DNA of 64,000 nt from Clostridiales bacterium (GCA_020859985.1 JAJBVD010000078.1:25728-89727); one strand, 5' to 3'. Shown: positions 18,439-28,372, counted from the stretch's first letter. Numbers and translations are program-made. The notes: generated by a model from the sequence alone, not told the origin.

Positions 18439-18969
18439 ATGAGACTTCTTATGTATCTTTCAGAAGCGATGATCCCGTTTGCGATACTCTATATTGTGGG
18501 CTGCGGGATGATGGCAAAAGTACCGGTATACGACTGCTTTATGAAAGGGGCCAAGTCGGGTCTTCGATTAGTCGTGAAGCTTGCGCCGACATGGATCGGT
18601 CTGATGGTCGCGACCGGAGTGCTGCGCGCTTCGGGATTTCTGGATATGCTGGCCTCTGGGATCGGGCAGCTCCTTCCCAATGAGATTTTTCCTTCCGCAC
18701 TGGTGCCGCTCGGTGTGGTGAAGCTGTTTTCCTCCGGCGCAGCGACCGGACTGCTTTTAGACATTTTCAGACAATACGGAACGGATTCCCGGAACGGACT
18801 GATCGCGTCTCTGATGCTTTGCAGCACAGAGACCGTTTTTTATACGATGAGCGTCTATTTTGCGAGTGTGGGTATCAAAAAGACACGCTATACGCTGTGT
18901 GGTGCACTGCTGGCCTCTTGCGCCGGGATTGTTGCGAGTGCGATACTGGGAACAGCCATTAGCGGATAA
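18439..18969 (+). CDS. Nucleoside recognition/spore maturation protein B-like membrane protein
   Basis: SpmB-like: IGLMVATGVLRASGFLDML, STETVFYTMSVYFASVGIKKTRYT. Confidence 0.75.
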   Translation: MRLLMYLSEAMIPFAILYIVGCGMMAKVPVYDCFMKGAKSGLRLVVKLAPTWIGLMVATGVLRASGFLDMLASGIGQLLPNEIFPSALVPLGVVKLFSSGAATGLLLDIFRQYGTDSRNGLIASLMLCSTETVFYTMSVYFASVGIKKTRYTLCGALLASCAGIVASAILGTAISG

Positions 18970-19033
18970 AAATAGATTGCAGTTCTATTTTATACGTGAT
19001 AATATACTCTGATACATGGTATTTGTATCTATT

Positions 19034-19230
19034 CTTTCATGCCCGCTTCGCGGGTACCACCTGACATAAAAGCCGATTGCTCCGTGCTACGCACTCTCGC
19101 AATCGCTGCCGCTATTCGCAATCCGCGCTATTGCGCTACTTGCTCATACCGGTCAGGTCGTCTAATATCCATGCTCTTAGCCATGCAAGCATGGCACGAG
19201 CCTGTCTATTGACGACACTTTTATAGTAAA
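19034..19230 (-). repeat. Palindrome-rich intergenic repeat, copy B (inverted relative to copy A)
   Basis: CTTTCATGCCCGC...ATAAAAGCCGATTGCTCCGTGCTACGCA...ACACTTTTATAGTAAA. Confidence 0.8.
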
Positions 19231-19288
19231 TCAGTTAGGCCGAAAGAGCACGGGGAAGAGAGACACATACGGGAAAGAGCAGGGAAAT

Positions 19289-20166
19289 ATGAAAAAGATT
19301 GCAATCGTGACGGACAGCAACAGCGGAATTACGCAGAAAGAGGCAAAAGAACTCGGGATTTATGTAATTCCAATGCCGTTTTATATCAATGGCGAGGTTT
19401 TTTTGAAGATATTAATTTAACACAGGAAGAGTTTTATCAGCATTTGGCAAAAGGAGCTGAGATTTCAACATCCATGCCGGCCATCGGTGACGTTACGGAC
19501 CTGTGGGAGTCTCTTTTGAAGGAATATGATGAGATTGTGCACATTCCAATGTCAAGCGGTTTAAGCGGCACCTGCAGCACGACCATGATGCTGGCGGAGG
19601 AATATGGCGGCCGTGTAGTCGTGGTGGATAATAAGCGGATTTCCGTGACACAGAAGCAGGCGGCGCTGGATGCGAAGCGTATGGCCGCTCTTGGCTGGGA
19701 TGCAGGTCAGATTCGCGAAAAACTGCTGGAGACAATGTACGACGCCAGTATCTACATCACGCTGGACACGCTTTATTATCTGAAGAAGGGCGGCCGTGTG
19801 ACACCCGCTGTGGCCGCGATCGGAACGCTGCTGCGCATCAAACCGGTGCTTCAGATACAGGGGGACAAGCTGGATGCATTTGCCAACGCGCGAACGAAAA
19901 AAGCGGCGCGCATGATCATGCTGGATGCCCTGCGAAAGGATATCCGGGAACGCTTTGGCGCAGAAGAGCGGATGGAGGATATTCAGGTTGCAATGGCCTA
20001 CACGGGCGGTTATACCGAAGAGGTGCAGGCCTGGAGACGGGACCTGGAAGCGGCTTTTCCGCAAAACGCGCCGGAGATGCTTGCCGATCCGCTCTCCCTT
20101 TCTGTGTCCTGTCATATCGGTCCCGGCGCGATTGGGTTCGGGTGTATGAAGAAGCTTACTCTGTGA
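19289..20166 (+). pseudogene. DegV family fatty-acid-binding protein, apparent frameshift in a T tract
   Basis: MKKIAIVTDSNSGITQKEAKELGIYVIPMPFYINGEVF in frame from ATG 19289, then 7 Ts (19398-19404) where 8 would restore FFEDINLTQEEFYQHL and join ORF 19444..20166. Confidence 0.82.
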
Positions 20167-22354
20167 GCCGCGCGATACACTGCTCCTCCAGAATATCAAA
20201 CGGAGCCGGACCGGTCTCCAGAACGGTCTGATGGAACGCTTTCAGCGTAAAACCGCTGATCGTTTCCGAAAGCGTGTCACGCAGTGAGACAAAATTCAGA
20301 TAGCCGACATAATATTGCAAATAGTTTGCTGGTGCTTCCAGAATGGCAGTGTAAAGAGATTCCGCCGTGCTTTCCGAAAAGCCGAGCTGCGTGAGGAAGG
20401 CACTGACTTCATCCGGCGTATAGCCGCGGTAGTGGATCCCGATGTCCAGAAGCGAGGCGAGGCCGAGTGTAAAGGAGCGGTTGAGCTGGCTCATCGACGC
20501 TGCGAGGGCGGAATCGCTCATACTGCCTGTGTTGATGCTTTCGGAGTTCGTGCCGGAGGTATTTGCATTGCCAGAGCCGCTGCCAGAGCCGCCTGCACTG
20601 CCTGCATATGTGCCGGAATTGCCTGTGTCGGAGTTCGTTCCGGAGGCGTATCCGGCATAGAGCGAGTAGGCGTACATCTCCACATAGGTGGCCCACCCCT
20701 CGGTGTAGCCGCCGACATCCAGAAGATGACGGATCAGGTCGGGCGACTGCGAGGCAAAATAAACATTCTGATACAGGTGGCCGGGATAGCCCTCGTGCGC
20801 GAGAGTGGTATAGAGATCCAGACCTGAATAGCCGCTTGCCGGATTGATGTAGATGACATTGGATGTGAAGTCGTCGATCGCCGGGCTCAGGTAAAAAGCC
20901 GGGCTTAAATAATCCTGCAGGGATTCATGGACGTATTTGATCTCATAGGAGACGCTCGGCAGAAGCGGGAAATCATCTGTGATCTTCGCGCGCAGATCCT
21001 CGAGCATGGCGGAGGCGTCGTCGAGTCCGGAGGCGCACATGCTGTCGGTTATGCCATCCGTTGCGCTGCTTTCCGCTGTGCTGCCGATCGTTGTGCTGCC
21101 GACCGTAGTGCTGCCGACCGTTGTGCTGCCATCCGTAGTGTTGCTGTCCGCTGTATCGGTACCGGCAGTGTCATTGCCAGCTGTGCTGTTATCTGCCGTG
21201 TCTTCTGAATCACGGTAATCTGCCGGACCATCGGTATCTGCACCGGCGCTTTCCTTCAGCAGCTCTTGCATGGCGGCATAATCCGCGACCATCTGCGTCT
21301 TGATCTGCTCTTCAATCTCCTCAATGCTGCGGCTGTCGCCGACCTGACTTTTCACCAGATATTTGTAATATTCCTGCCCGTCCGGGTAATAATACAATCC
21401 CATCTCATTCGTCCCTGTATCCTCAAGTTCAGCAAGGCCAGCCGCCAGTGCACGATACGCGGGCAGTACATAGCCGGTCAGGATCGTTTTGTTCTGCTCT
21501 TTATATGCAATCTTCTCATCGGCAGTCAGATTAGTGACTGCGTCGATTTTTTCATCAAAGATTTCAAGCAGATAGTGGTTTTCTTCGTCCGCGGCAAAAT
21601 CCAGACACTGTTCGATCACATCAAGCGCACAGTCACTGCTCATAAACAGCCCGGCGTCGGATTTATCCTGCTCGAATTCCAGAATTGAGTCAAAATAATC
21701 CGGAACCTGCGCAAGCAGCGCGAGATAATCCTCGATATCGCCTTTTGTGCGGAAGGCATATTCAGCCAGAAGAATCGGCATCTGCGCCTGTATACCAAGT
21801 GTGGGACCAAGAGGCTCGCTGTAGAGCAGAAGCTCCGCTGCATCCAGCTCCGTTTCCAGATAATCCAGAAAAATGTCATAGGTGAGCTGCCGCCTGGCGG
21901 ACAATTTTTCATAATCAAATTTCAGAAGCGTGTCAAGATCATTTTCCAGAGCCGCGTAAGAAGCCTCCCGGGCTTCCGTTGAGGCACTGCCGAGCGACAC
22001 TTCGGCATCCTCCAGTCCGTACGAGGCCGGATCCGCGACCAGATAATGAAGGTTCAGCGTATTTCCCGACAGCTCGTTGCGGAAGACATCTTCGGTAAAC
22101 GTGACGAAACGCTCTTCCTCCGATTGCAGAAAAGCGGGAGGATGCGTGACAAAATGACAGAGGGCAAGAGTGACCAAAGCGGCAATGACCGCCGGGGCAA
22201 ACAGGCGGAAAATGCGGGCGGGGCGGCTTGCACTGTCGGCTCGATTTGCATGGCCAGTTCGCCGGCTCTGATCATCAGAAGCATCTGTGAAAGAATCAGC
22301 GGAAGGAGCAATGGCCTCCTCAGAATGAAAGAATTTACGCAGCATGGGAACCAC
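20156..22354 (-). CDS. DUF885 family protein (predicted metallopeptidase-like, membrane-anchored)
   Basis: LAHEGYPGHLYQNVYF and GIHYRGYTPDEVSAFL typical of DUF885; N-terminal TM segment; two low-complexity inserts. Confidence 0.82.
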   Translation of the reverse strand: MVPMLRKFFHSEEAIAPSADSFTDASDDQSRRTGHANRADSASRPARIFRLFAPAVIAALVTLALCHFVTHPPAFLQSEEERFVTFTEDVFRNELSGNTLNLHYLVADPASYGLEDAEVSLGSASTEAREASYAALENDLDTLLKFDYEKLSARRQLTYDIFLDYLETELDAAELLLYSEPLGPTLGIQAQMPILLAEYAFRTKGDIEDYLALLAQVPDYFDSILEFEQDKSDAGLFMSSDCALDVIEQCLDFAADEENHYLLEIFDEKIDAVTNLTADEKIAYKEQNKTILTGYVLPAYRALAAGLAELEDTGTNEMGLYYYPDGQEYYKYLVKSQVGDSRSIEEIEEQIKTQMVADYAAMQELLKESAGADTDGPADYRDSEDTADNSTAGNDTAGTDTADSNTTDGSTTVGSTTVGSTTIGSTAESSATDGITDSMCASGLDDASAMLEDLRAKITDDFPLLPSVSYEIKYVHESLQDYLSPAFYLSPAIDDFTSNVIYINPASGYSGLDLYTTLAHEGYPGHLYQNVYFASQSPDLIRHLLDVGGYTEGWATYVEMYAYSLYAGYASGTNSDTGNSGTYAGSAGGSGSGSGNANTSGTNSESINTGSMSDSALAASMSQLNRSFTLGLASLLDIGIHYRGYTPDEVSAFLTQLGFSESTAESLYTAILEAPANYLQYYVGYLNFVSLRDTLSETISGFTLKAFHQTVLETGPAPFDILEEQCIARLTE
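21075..21164 (-). repeat. 15-bp tandem repeats encoding TTVGS-type pentapeptides
   Basis: gttgtgctgccgacc gtagtgctgccgacc gttgtgctgccatcc gtagtg... on the + strand. Confidence 0.85.
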
Positions 22355-22610
22355 TCCGAAAAATATGTTCAGAACAGTTTATGCGGAATGCATCCAAATC
22401 AGTCTTGAGTTTTGCGCTTGACGCATGGCCATATCCGGGCTTATACTGGAGCACGCTGGAACTGGTTAGCGTGACGGCGATAACGGAGTAAAAAACTGCC
22501 GGTTTGAAATATCATGTCAGTGAATGGCGTAATAAATGGCACTATGAGCGAGCTAAAAAAGAGCGGAAATACAATTTTCGGTTTGCACAAGGAGCGAATT
22601 TCGAAACAAC

Positions 22611-24032
22611 ATGAATATGAAAATGAAAACGAAAATAAACAACAGACAGCCGGTCAGCCGGCTGTTTTCCAACCATGATCTGCTGATCCTGATTCTGCCG
22701 CTGGTGCTGGAGCAGGCGCTTGCAATCACGGTCGGAATGGCGGATACCATGATGGTATCCAATGCGGGAGAGGCCGCCGTTTCCGGCGTGTCTCTGGTAG
22801 ATATGTTTAATAACCTGGTGTTCGCGGTGCTTTCCGCGCTTTCGACCGGCGGCGCGGTCGTGACGTCACAGTTTCTGGGAGCCAAAAAGCGCGAAAGCGC
22901 CTGCCATTCGGTGATGCAGCTGATCGTTTCGACCCTTTTGATCACGATCGTTCTTTCCATTTTGATCATACTGGGCAGGCAGCCGCTGATCCGTCTGTTT
23001 TTCGGCAGCATTGACGCGGATGTGTTTGCAGCGGCCGCGCTTTATATGGGGATTTCTGCGCTGTCTTACCCGTTTCTGGCTGTGTATAACGCTTCCGCCG
23101 CAATTTTCCGCGTGATGAATAACGCGAAGATCACGCTGAAGGTATCTGTCGTCATGAATCTGATCAACGTGGTCGGAAATGCCATCGGAATTTTCGTCCT
23201 GCATGCGGGTGTGGTCGGCGTTGCGGTGCCGTCGCTGATTTCCCGCGCGTTTGCGGCGATCGTCCTGTATGTTTTGCTGCGTAATCCGAAGCTGGAGATT
23301 CACATTGATCCGGGAAAATTCCGCTTTGATCCGAATCTGATCCGGCGCATTTACAGGATCGGTATACCGAGCGGGATTGAGAACGGCATTTTTCAGCTGG
23401 GGCGTGTCGTGGTCGTCAGCATCATTTCCGGTTTTGGTACGGTTCAGATCGCCGCAAACGGCGTAGCCAACAGCCTAGACGCCATGGGCTGTATCGGCGG
23501 ACAGGCCATGAACCTGGCCATGATCGCCGTGATCGGCCGCTGTGTCGGGGCGGGTGACGAGGAGCAGATCCGTTACTACACTAGAAAACTGATCCTCTGT
23601 ACATATGGGCTGACGCTTCTGTGTGCCGGCTCCATTCTGCTGTTTCTGGAACCGATCCTGAGTCTTTACGGACTGGGAGAGGAGACTACCGCGCTGGCGG
23701 CTCTGCTGGTGCGGATCCATGACGGGTTTGCGATCCTGCTCTGGCCGATGGCGTTTACCTTTCCAAACATGCTGCGCGCGTGCAATGACGTGAAATATAC
23801 CATGGGCATTTCGATTTTTTCCATGTGCGTCTTTCGGATCGGCATCAGCATCGTGCTGGGGCAGCAGATGGGCTACGGCGCGGTCGGAGTCTGGATCGGT
23901 ATGGTGATCGACTGGGTGTTCCGGATTCTGTGCTTTACGATCCGCTATTTCCAGGGAACCTGGCGGCTTACTATTCACGGCGAGCCTGACACTTGCTGTC
24001 AGGCTGCGCCAGAACACGTTTCGGAAGTGTGA
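22611..24032 (+). CDS. MATE family efflux transporter
   Basis: VLEQALAITVGMADTMMVSNAGEAAVSGVSLVD, 473 aa multi-TM. Confidence 0.92.
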   Translation: MNMKMKTKINNRQPVSRLFSNHDLLILILPLVLEQALAITVGMADTMMVSNAGEAAVSGVSLVDMFNNLVFAVLSALSTGGAVVTSQFLGAKKRESACHSVMQLIVSTLLITIVLSILIILGRQPLIRLFFGSIDADVFAAAALYMGISALSYPFLAVYNASAAIFRVMNNAKITLKVSVVMNLINVVGNAIGIFVLHAGVVGVAVPSLISRAFAAIVLYVLLRNPKLEIHIDPGKFRFDPNLIRRIYRIGIPSGIENGIFQLGRVVVVSIISGFGTVQIAANGVANSLDAMGCIGGQAMNLAMIAVIGRCVGAGDEEQIRYYTRKLILCTYGLTLLCAGSILLFLEPILSLYGLGEETTALAALLVRIHDGFAILLWPMAFTFPNMLRACNDVKYTMGISIFSMCVFRIGISIVLGQQMGYGAVGVWIGMVIDWVFRILCFTIRYFQGTWRLTIHGEPDTCCQAAPEHVSEV

Positions 24033-24077
24033 TTTCGCCCCCATGCATCGAAGATGCATTTAAAATGGGGCGAAATC
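24031..24077. repeat. Long hairpin abutting the MATE stop codon
   Basis: GATTTCGCCCC ccATGCATcgaagATGCATttaaaat GGGGCGAAATC. Confidence 0.75.
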
Positions 24078-24326
24078 GTTACATTCACAGCGCAGCTGTG
24101 AATAGTAACGCTGGCGGCGGCTGGCAATGCTTCCTTGAAAAAATGATAAGGATAAAAATAAAATTCAGGGGTTGACATTTATTAGAATTGTGGCATGGCG
24201 GATTGTAATTTTTCTCATATGGCTGATAGTTAGCTGACCTGAAAGGCCGAAAGTTTTGTATAAGGCATTTTTAGATGGATATGCTAAAAATAACCTGAGT
24301 TTACGGGATAACAATGTTTAATTAAA

Positions 24327-24355
24327 TTGACAAAATATAGAAGACGGTTTATTAT
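24327..24355 (+). promoter_or_regulatory. Sigma70-type promoter for hipBA
   Basis: TTGACA-17 nt-TATTAT, with flanking inverted repeat TGTTTAAT (24315-24322)/ATTAAACA (24356-24363). Confidence 0.7.
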
Positions 24356-24378
24356 ATTAAACATAAGGAGAGCTTGAT

Positions 24379-24696
24379 ATGAGTAAAAGAACAGTGGTTG
24401 TGATGCCGGAAACACAAAAAATATTAGAAACAATGGGTGAACAAATTAAAATGGCTCGATTAAGAAGAAATCTTGCCACAGAATTAGTTGCTGAAAGAGC
24501 TGGAATTAGTCGTGCCACATTATGGTCGGTGGAAAAGGGTACCCCAACAGTATCGATAGGGACTTATGCAGCTGTATTACATGCACTTGGCGGAATGGAT
24601 AAAGATTTTGAATTCGTTGCTAGGGATGATGAATTTGGAAGAAAATTGCAGGATTTAAATATTCAGACTCGTGGCAGAGCGAAAAGGGCTAAATAG
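24379..24696 (+). CDS. HipB-like HTH antitoxin
   Basis: Xre-type HTH (KMARLRRNLATELVAERAGISRATLWSVEKGTPTVSIGTYAAVLHALG), immediately upstream of hipA. Confidence 0.85.
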   Translation: MSKRTVVVMPETQKILETMGEQIKMARLRRNLATELVAERAGISRATLWSVEKGTPTVSIGTYAAVLHALGGMDKDFEFVARDDEFGRKLQDLNIQTRGRAKRAK

Positions 24697-24698
24697 AT

Positions 24699-25958
24699 AT
24701 GGCGGATGCAAGAATTATTTATGTATATAAGGATTGGGATACTGTTATTCCTGAAAAAATAGGAACTATTTATGTGGAAGGTGGAAAGGGAAAAGAACTT
24801 ATTTCCTTTGAATATGATGATTCCTGGCTTGAAAATGTAGACACAAGTCTTATTTTTGATCCGGATTTGATGTTATATAAAGGTCGTCAGTATGTCCCGT
24901 TAAACAAATCTGTGTTTGGAATTTTTGCAGATTCTTGTCCGGATAGATGGGGACGTACATTGATGAAACGTCGCGAAGCAATTATTGCTAAGAAAGAAGC
25001 AAGAAAACCAAAGCGTCTTACAGATATTGACTATCTCCTTGGAGTTTTCGACGAGACGAGGATGGGGGGATTACGGTTTTCTGTAAACGAAAGCGGCCCA
25101 TTTTTGTCTGATGATAAAGAATTAGCGACCCCTCCATGGACAACTCTTCGTAGATTGGAATCTGCATCATTGGCATTTGAAAAAAATGAAGATGGGATGG
25201 AAGAAAAATGGCTGAAACAATTATTAGCACCGGGATCGTCACTGGGAGGGGCGAGGCCTAAAGCATCGGTATCTGCTCCGGATGGTTCATTGTGGATTGC
25301 AAAATTTCCATCCAAACATGATGATATGAATGTGGGTGCATGGGAAATGGTCGTGCATGATTTAGCGATGATGTGCGGCCTTGATGTTCCGGAAGCAAAA
25401 GTTGAAAATTTTTCGAAGACAGGAAGCACATTTTTGATAAAACGATTTGATCGGGAGGGGAAAAGAAGAATCCATTTTGCATCCGCAATGACATTGTTGG
25501 GTAAGAATGATGGCGCGGGCGCTGCTGATGGATCAGGTTATCTTGATCTTGTTTCTTTGATAAGAAAATATGGTGCTGCTCCTAAAAAAGATTTATCAGA
25601 ATTATGGAAGCGTATTGTGTTTAATATGGCAGTTTCCAATACAGATGATCATTTGAGAAATCATGGTTTTCTCTTAACAAATGAAGGATGGCATTTGTCC
25701 CCTTTGTATGATGTGAATCCAAATCCAGAGGGAGATGTGTTATCTTTAAATGTGGATGAGAATAATAATTTAATCGATTTTGAGTTGGCATTGGATGTTG
25801 CGTCTATGTTTGGGATAGCTGAAAAACAGGCGAGGATATGCCTGGATGAGATCAGGAGTATTGTAGAAAATAATTGGAGAATATTGGCAAAAAAACATGG
25901 CCTTACAAGAGGAGAGATTGAGAGAATGGCACCAGCATTTGATATGGAATTTAAGTAA
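24699..25958 (+). CDS. HipA family toxin/serine-threonine kinase
   Basis: SSLGGARPKASV, FLIKRFDREGKRRIHFASAMTLLG, NMAVSNTDDHLRNHGFLL..WHLSPLYDVNP. Confidence 0.92.
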   Translation: MADARIIYVYKDWDTVIPEKIGTIYVEGGKGKELISFEYDDSWLENVDTSLIFDPDLMLYKGRQYVPLNKSVFGIFADSCPDRWGRTLMKRREAIIAKKEARKPKRLTDIDYLLGVFDETRMGGLRFSVNESGPFLSDDKELATPPWTTLRRLESASLAFEKNEDGMEEKWLKQLLAPGSSLGGARPKASVSAPDGSLWIAKFPSKHDDMNVGAWEMVVHDLAMMCGLDVPEAKVENFSKTGSTFLIKRFDREGKRRIHFASAMTLLGKNDGAGAADGSGYLDLVSLIRKYGAAPKKDLSELWKRIVFNMAVSNTDDHLRNHGFLLTNEGWHLSPLYDVNPNPEGDVLSLNVDENNNLIDFELALDVASMFGIAEKQARICLDEIRSIVENNWRILAKKHGLTRGEIERMAPAFDMEFK

Positions 25959-26225
25959 CAATTATTGTTTACCGATACCTGGATCAGGAAAACGCGGCCG
26001 GAACGTCTGAAAATCAGTCTTGTGAAAAGCGGGATATGAGGTTATAATGTGACTTGTCGGAAGGAGAGGACGCTTGCGTACTCTCACCCGACAAGTCAGT
26101 GGCAGAATCGAAAAGCTGCGAAGCAGCGGCAGATGTGCGAAGCACAGCTGGATTCTGACACTTGTCACACAGAGGAACGCAGTTCCGATAGTGTGACTTA
26201 TCGGAAGGATCTGAGGAGGGAAATT

Positions 26226-28310
26226 ATGAGCAAACCAAAATATTATATGACGACGGCGATCGCCTACACGTCGGGCAAGCCGCACATCGGAAATACGTAT
26301 GAGATCGTGCTGGCGGACAGCATCGCCCGTTTCCGCCGGGAGCAGGGCTATGACGTGTTTTTTCAGACGGGGACGGATGAGCACGGACAGAAGATCGAGT
26401 TGAAAGCCGCTGAGGCGGGCGTGACGCCGAAGGAATATGTGGACAAGGTGGCCGGAGAGATTCACAGAATCTGGGATCTGATGAACACTTCCTATGATAA
26501 ATTTATCCGCACGACAGACGCCGACCACGAGGCGCAGGTGCAGATGATTTTCAAAAAGCTGTATGATCAGGGCGACATTTATAAGGGCTCTTATGAGGGT
26601 ATGTACTGTACGCCGTGCGAGTCGTTCTGGACGCAGTCACAGCTTGTGGACGGCAAATGTCCGGACTGCGGCCGCGAGGTGAAGCCTGCGAAGGAAGAGG
26701 CGTATTTCTTCCGTATGAGTAAATATGCGGATCGTCTGATCGACCATATTAATACGCATCCGGAGTTTATTCAGCCGGTGGCGCGCAAAAATGAGATGAT
26801 GAACAATTTCCTGCTGCCGGGGCTGCAGGATCTGTGCGTGTCCCGCACGTCGTTTAAATGGGGCATCCCGGTCACTTTTGACGACAAACATGTCGTTTAT
26901 GTATGGCTGGACGCGCTGACCAACTACATCACAGGCATCGGTTATGACGCGGAGGGAAACAGCACGGAGCAGTTTGATAAGCTCTGGCCGGCCGACCTGC
27001 ATCTGATCGGAAAGGATATCATCCGCTTCCATACGATCTACTGGCCGATCTTTCTGATGGCGCTGGATCTGCCGCTGCCGAAGCAGGTATTCGGACATCC
27101 GTGGCTGCTGCAGGGCGGCGAGAAGATGAGCAAGTCGAAGGGCAATGTGCTCTACGCGGATGATCTCGTGGATGTGTACGGCGTGGACGCGGTACGATTC
27201 TTCGTGCTGCATGAGATGCCGTTTGAAAATGACGGTGTGATCACTTGGGAGCTGATGACTGAGCGCGTCAACTCCGAATTGGCCAACACGCTCGGCAATC
27301 TGGTGAACCGCACGATCTCCATGAGCAATAAATATTTCGGCGGCGTGGTGACGAAGACCGGTGTGACCGAGCCGGTGGATGAGGATCTGAAAGCGACCGT
27401 GCTGGCAGTACCCGCCAACGTCGTGAAGAAGATGGACGACCTGCGGGTCGCGGACGCGATCACGGAGATCTTTACGCTGTTTAAGCGCTGCAATAAATAC
27501 ATTGACGAGACGATGCCGTGGGTACTTGCGAAGGATGAGGCAAAAAAAGACCGTCTGGCTGAGGTGCTCTACAACCTGACGGAGAGCATCGCGATCGGTG
27601 CCTCCCTGCTCGAATCCTTCATGCCGGAGACCTCGGAGCGGATATTAAAGCAGTTGAACGCTGCGAAGCGCACTCTGGATTCCATGGATATGTTTGGATT
27701 GTATGAGTCCGGCACGAAGGTGACGGATAAGCCGGAGATCCTGTTTGCACGTCTGGACGGGAAGGAAGTGCTCGCTAAGGCGGAGGAGATCCGCAAGGCG
27801 CAGATGGCGGAATTCGAGGCGGAGAACGCGAAGGCGGCTGCCGCGGCAGGCGATAGCGCGCAGGGCGCAGGGACTGCTAATGGCGCGGCAGATAAGGCAA
27901 ATATGACCGGAGGTGCAGGTACTGCAGCCGGAGCAGATGCGAATGGCGACGGTGCCGCACAGGAAATTGAACTTACACTCAAAGATGAGATCACCTACGA
28001 CGATTTTGACAAGCTTCAGTTCGCGGTGGGTGAGATCATTGCCTGCGAGGAAGTGAAGAAGTCGAGGAAGCTGCTCTGCTCTCAGGTAAAGATCGGCAAT
28101 CAGGTAAAGCAGATCCTTTCCGGGATCAAGTCGGACTACTCTCCGGAGGAGATGGTCGGCAAGAAAGTGATGGTGCTGGTGAACTTAAAGCCCGCAAAGA
28201 TGGCGGGACTAGTATCAGAAGGCATGATGCTCTGTGCCGAGGACGCTGACGGGAAGCTGTCCCTGATGACGCCTGAGAGGAAGATGCCGTCCGGAGCGGA
28301 GATCTGCTGA
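26226..28310 (+). CDS. metG: Methionyl-tRNA synthetase with C-terminal tRNA-binding domain
   Basis: TTAIAYTSGKPHIGNTYEIVLADSIARF, GEKMSKSKGNVLYADDLV; Trbp-type C-terminus; Ala/Gly-rich linker. Confidence 0.95.
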   Translation: MSKPKYYMTTAIAYTSGKPHIGNTYEIVLADSIARFRREQGYDVFFQTGTDEHGQKIELKAAEAGVTPKEYVDKVAGEIHRIWDLMNTSYDKFIRTTDADHEAQVQMIFKKLYDQGDIYKGSYEGMYCTPCESFWTQSQLVDGKCPDCGREVKPAKEEAYFFRMSKYADRLIDHINTHPEFIQPVARKNEMMNNFLLPGLQDLCVSRTSFKWGIPVTFDDKHVVYVWLDALTNYITGIGYDAEGNSTEQFDKLWPADLHLIGKDIIRFHTIYWPIFLMALDLPLPKQVFGHPWLLQGGEKMSKSKGNVLYADDLVDVYGVDAVRFFVLHEMPFENDGVITWELMTERVNSELANTLGNLVNRTISMSNKYFGGVVTKTGVTEPVDEDLKATVLAVPANVVKKMDDLRVADAITEIFTLFKRCNKYIDETMPWVLAKDEAKKDRLAEVLYNLTESIAIGASLLESFMPETSERILKQLNAAKRTLDSMDMFGLYESGTKVTDKPEILFARLDGKEVLAKAEEIRKAQMAEFEAENAKAAAAAGDSAQGAGTANGAADKANMTGGAGTAAGADANGDGAAQEIELTLKDEITYDDFDKLQFAVGEIIACEEVKKSRKLLCSQVKIGNQVKQILSGIKSDYSPEEMVGKKVMVLVNLKPAKMAGLVSEGMMLCAEDADGKLSLMTPERKMPSGAEIC

Positions 28311-28321
28311 GAAGAGAAAAT

Positions 28322-28348
28322 GTAACTGCTCAGTACCTTCACAGGTAC
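28322..28348. repeat. GTAAC-palindrome family member
   Basis: GTAACTGCTCAGTACCTTCACAGGTAC. Confidence 0.8.
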
Positions 28349-28372
28349 GAAAACAGAATAAGAAAATATACG

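Noticed and set aside
17309-19230. CRISPR or integron-like array
   Set aside because: Only two inverted palindrome-rich copies with divergent interiors; no regular repeat-spacer pattern and no cas or integrase genes. No CRISPR array was seen anywhere in the window.
26049-26225. 59-aa N-terminal extension of MetG in the ORF track
   Set aside because: It is the palindromic leader read in frame; canonical MetG begins at ATG 26226 (MSKPKYYMTTAIAYTSGKPH).
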